64,000 bases of DNA from Streptomyces sp. PKU-EA00015 (GTDB taxonomy: Bacteria > Actinomycetota > Actinomycetes > Streptomycetales > Streptomycetaceae). Below the pieces are notes generated by a model. It worked only from the letters and a program-made list of their open reading frames with translations, had not been told where the DNA came from and searched no databases. Where the stretch lies: contig NZ_JABZEE010000029.1 in assembly GCF_013387495.1 (NCBI RefSeq), positions 124,001 to 188,000 of the forward strand, read 5' to 3'. Positions 61,687 to 64,000 of the stretch are shown here, piece by piece (position 1 is the stretch's first letter; each line of letters starts with the position of its first letter). The position numbers and the translations under genes were made by a program.

Positions 61687-62970
61687 TCAGGCGTCCCGAG
61701 CCGGCGGACCGGACGGGCCGGGCAGGGGCAGGAGCGCGTCGAGTGCGTAGCCGCCGTCGGGTGTCGGGCACGCGGACAGCGTGCCGCCCAGCGCCGCCAC
61801 GCGGGTGCGCAGACCCGGCAGACCCTGGCCGCCGCGGTCGGGGGCCGGGCGGGGCGGCCCGGCCGGCGGGGTGTTGTGGACGGCGATGCGCAGGCCCTCG
61901 TCCGTACGGCGGACCGAGACCGTGGCCTCGGCCCCCGGCGCGTGACGGCGGACGTTCGCCAGTCCCTCCTGCACGATCCGGTACGCCGCGTGCTGGACCT
62001 CCGGCGGGCAGCCGGCCGCCTCCAGCCGGTCCAGCTCGGCCCGTACACCGTCGCCTGCCGCCTCGATGAGTTCCGGCAGCTGCCCGAGACCCTGGCTGGG
62101 GCGGCGGATCGTCCGGCGCAGGTCGGCCGCGGCCCGCCGGGCCAGCTCGCCGAGCGTCTCCGCCTCCTCCCGGCCGGCGGGGGACTCCACGGACGCGGCG
62201 AGCACCGACGACCGCAGGCTGATCAGGCTCAGATGGTGGGCCGCGGTGTCGTGCACGTCGCGGGCCAGCCGTTCACGCTCCCGCAGCGCGGCCTGTTCGG
62301 CGGCGTACAGGCGTTCACGCTCCCGCGACAGGGCCAACTCGGCGAGGCGGGCCGCCAGTTCCCGGCGGGCCCGGCCGAGGAGGCCCAGGGCGGCGGGAGC
62401 GACGGCCAGCAGCCCCGAGAGCAGGACCCCGAGGGTGACGTCGGGGAGGGACCACGCATAGTCGTCCATGTTCTGCCACGGCACGAACGACACGACGGCC
62501 ACGGCCGCCGCCGAGGCGACCACCTCGCAGCGGCGCCGCTCGGACGCGGCGACGGCGTGCAGCGCGGCCATCGCCGGGATCCACAGCACGCCGGTGGCCA
62601 GGGTCGGCAGGGTCAGGAGCATCAAGGCGCGGGGGAAGCGCCGCCGCAGCGGAAGCACACACGCGACGACCGGCGCGGCCCAGACCGCCCAGCCGGGGAG
62701 CCAGTGCCCGGTGGCCAGCGCTTCGGCGAGGGCGGCGGCCACGACCAGGGCCTCGACGGCGACGGTCCCCGGCTCGGGCCCGCGCCGGGGACGGCCGGGG
62801 CGCGGGAGGCGGAGCCGCGGGCGCGCGGGCCCCCGGCGGCGGGCCCCGGCCCGGTCCGATCCCCGGCCGCCTGCCCCTGCACGGCCGGAACGGAGCCGGT
62901 CGGGTCCCGGCCCGTCGGTCCCTGGACGCGTCGCCCCCTCGCGCCCCCGCCCCCGCGCGCCCGCGCTCAT
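61687..62970 (-). CDS. Two-component sensor histidine kinase (HisKA_3 type)
   Basis: 427 residues. The ATG at 62968-62970 overlaps the regulator stop (ATGA), which supports this start though the first 65 residues are Arg/Gly/Pro-rich. About four or five membrane helices (70-210) follow, then RERERLARDVHDTAAHHLSL (His in DVHDT), N-box NVRRHAPG and G-box GQGLPGLRTRVAALGG. NarL-class kinase; ligand unknown. Last gene of the regulator-kinase unit. Confidence 0.93.
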   Translation of the reverse strand: MSAGARGRGREGATRPGTDGPGPDRLRSGRAGAGGRGSDRAGARRRGPARPRLRLPRPGRPRRGPEPGTVAVEALVVAAALAEALATGHWLPGWAVWAAPVVACVLPLRRRFPRALMLLTLPTLATGVLWIPAMAALHAVAASERRRCEVVASAAAVAVVSFVPWQNMDDYAWSLPDVTLGVLLSGLLAVAPAALGLLGRARRELAARLAELALSRERERLYAAEQAALRERERLARDVHDTAAHHLSLISLRSSVLAASVESPAGREEAETLGELARRAAADLRRTIRRPSQGLGQLPELIEAAGDGVRAELDRLEAAGCPPEVQHAAYRIVQEGLANVRRHAPGAEATVSVRRTDEGLRIAVHNTPPAGPPRPAPDRGGQGLPGLRTRVAALGGTLSACPTPDGGYALDALLPLPGPSGPPARDA

Positions 62971-63608
62971 GGCGTGGCCGACCGGTGGACCACGGTCGCC
63001 AGCGCGACACGGCTGCCGACCGACAGCTTCCGCTTGAGGGCGCCGATGTGGGTCTTGACCGTCGTCACGCCCATGCCGAGATGGGCCGCGATGTCGGCGT
63101 TGGACAGGCCGGCCGCGATCAGCGCCAGGACGTCGCGTTCGCGGGCCGTGAGGTGGTCGAGGGCCTCGGGCGCGCAGGGGGCGGGCGCCGGGGCCGCGGC
63201 CGCGTACCGGGAGAGCGCCTCGGCGCTGCCGGACGGTGTGCAGACCACCCCGCCGGCCGCGAGAAGCCGCACCGCCTCGGTGAACAGCCGCGGCTCGGTG
63301 GTCTTGAGCAGGAAGCCCGACGCCCCCTCGCGCAGCGCGCGTTCCACGTCGGCCGCGGTGTCGAGGGCGGTGAGCATCGCGACGGCGGGCGGCCGCGGCA
63401 GGGCCTTCAGGGCGCGCAGCACGTCGAAGCCGTGCGCGGACGGCATGTCGATGTCCAGCAGGACCAGGTCGGGCACGAGGGCGCGCACGGCGTCGACGGC
63501 GTCCGGGCCGTCGCAGGTCCCGGCGACGGTCACGCCGTCGGCCGAGCCGAGAACCTGCTGGAGCGCGGTGCGTACGAGTTCCTCGTCGTCGACGACGAGG
63601 ACACGCAC
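62967..63608 (-). CDS. NarL/LuxR-family response regulator
   Basis: 213 residues from the GTG 63606-63608. Receiver: VLVVDDEELVRTALQ, phosphorylated Asp in LVLLDIDMPSAHG (about 53), LTALDTAADV and GFLLKTTEP. C-terminal LuxR domain: LTARERDVLALIAAGLSNAD, GVTTVKTHIGALKRKL. Coupled to the kinase by ATGA. The TTG two codons before the GTG is another possible start. Confidence 0.93.
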   Translation of the reverse strand: MRVLVVDDEELVRTALQQVLGSADGVTVAGTCDGPDAVDAVRALVPDLVLLDIDMPSAHGFDVLRALKALPRPPAVAMLTALDTAADVERALREGASGFLLKTTEPRLFTEAVRLLAAGGVVCTPSGSAEALSRYAAAAPAPAPCAPEALDHLTARERDVLALIAAGLSNADIAAHLGMGVTTVKTHIGALKRKLSVGSRVALATVVHRSATP

Positions 63609-63856
63609 CGGCCTCAAGTCGTAGGGCAAAGGTCGTCCTGGGGTCTGAGCGATGCGGCAGCGGCTGCTGGGAGTCTGGATGCAGATCCTAGGCAGTACCC
63701 GCAGGGCATCCCCGTGCGCCCCACACGCACGGGGCGGCTCGCGGTCACTGCCCCGGGGCGCCACAAGCGCCCGGTACGGATCCCCGGGGGCCGACCACCC
63801 CCCGGGACCATGCCTGCCCGGGCAGCGCGCCGGGACCGTCAAAGGGAACGGACACC

Positions 63857-64000
63857 GTGAGCGCTCAGCCGCCGGCCGAGGAGGAACCGTCGTACGACGA
63901 ACCGTCGTACGACGCGGCCGGGACCACCGGATGGGCGACGGCGTCTCCCGCCGCACGGGCGCTGTGGACCGTCGGCGGGGGCACGCTCATCCTGGGCGCG
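63857..64000 (+). CDS. Membrane-protein gene cut by the right edge
   Basis: GTG at 63857 with AAAGGGA nine bases before. 48 codons are seen: an acidic start with a tandem EPSYD repeat (EEEPSYDEPSYDAAG), a neutral linker, and the beginning of a hydrophobic helix (WTVGGGTLILGA). Divergent from the response regulator by 248 bases, so a likely target of that pair. Family cannot be named from the part seen. Confidence 0.65.
   Translation, partial: MSAQPPAEEEPSYDEPSYDAAGTTGWATASPAARALWTVGGGTLILGA

Overview
This window is high-GC actinobacterial DNA and almost certainly comes from a Streptomyces chromosome. Genes are tightly packed with GC-rich third codon positions, GTG starts and GTGA/ATGA four-base overlaps are common, and the gene families are typical of the genus: a 429-residue citrate synthase starting VSDNSVVLRY, DUF5819, DUF6058, DUF1266, an S28 peptidase, LAxTG sortase substrates and many small two-component systems. 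There is no rRNA, no intact tRNA, no CRISPR array and no insertion sequence. About 55 protein genes are supported, two of them cut by the window edges.

Layout. 1-4.1 kb is a sparse, odd area: a DUF5819 membrane protein cut at the left edge, a secreted DUF3494 ice-binding-like protein whose C-terminal half is two huge pentapeptide arrays (TGDAA, then HDGGY), the 3' half of a tRNA followed by a strong terminator, and a fragment of an MFS transporter. This looks like a scarred, possibly once-mobile junction. 4.1-12.2 kb holds a MarR regulator, a DUF1772 protein, a VWA lipoprotein, an ABC-2 permease coupled to an unusual secreted hydrolase/ABC ATPase fusion, and a subtilisin-like protease. 12.2-19.5 kb is a myo-inositol catabolism divergon (mmsA/iolA, iolD, iolB, an aldolase-like protein and iolC leftward, an iolE-like gene rightward) around a short promoter region with a perfect TGTCCGGACA palindrome. 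19.6-22.7 kb is copper efflux: a small HTH protein, a CsoR-type operator, a CopZ-like chaperone and a CopA ATPase. Citrate synthase and RecD2 helicase follow.

27.2-33.6 kb is a second carbohydrate region: epimerase, DUF993 and Gfo/Idh dehydrogenase genes overlapping by four bases, facing a LacI regulator with a near-perfect 20-bp operator, then a MarR-GNAT fusion with its own palindrome coupled to another TIM-barrel isomerase. 33.7-37.4 kb has DUF6058 and DUF1266 genes and an EamA exporter divergent from a LysR regulator. 37.6-43 kb is exported proteins: a Tat-dependent GH3 enzyme, an S28 peptidase, a small four-cysteine protein and a wall-anchored LAxTG protein. 43-51.8 kb has a one-chain double ABC exporter, small enzymes, and an ABC pair divergent from a histidine kinase/response regulator pair.

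51.8-57.8 kb fits arginine or guanidino-compound use: a thiamine-diphosphate enzyme the size of 2-ketoarginine decarboxylase, an agmatinase/guanidinobutyrase, a sodium:solute symporter and a divergent PucR regulator. The last part has an acyl-CoA dehydrogenase, a TesB thioesterase, a HigBA-type toxin-antitoxin pair, a second response regulator/kinase pair and a membrane-protein gene cut at the right edge. The most unusual object is the repeat-tailed ice-binding-like protein; next are the hydrolase/ABC fusion, the tRNA half and the guanidino cluster.
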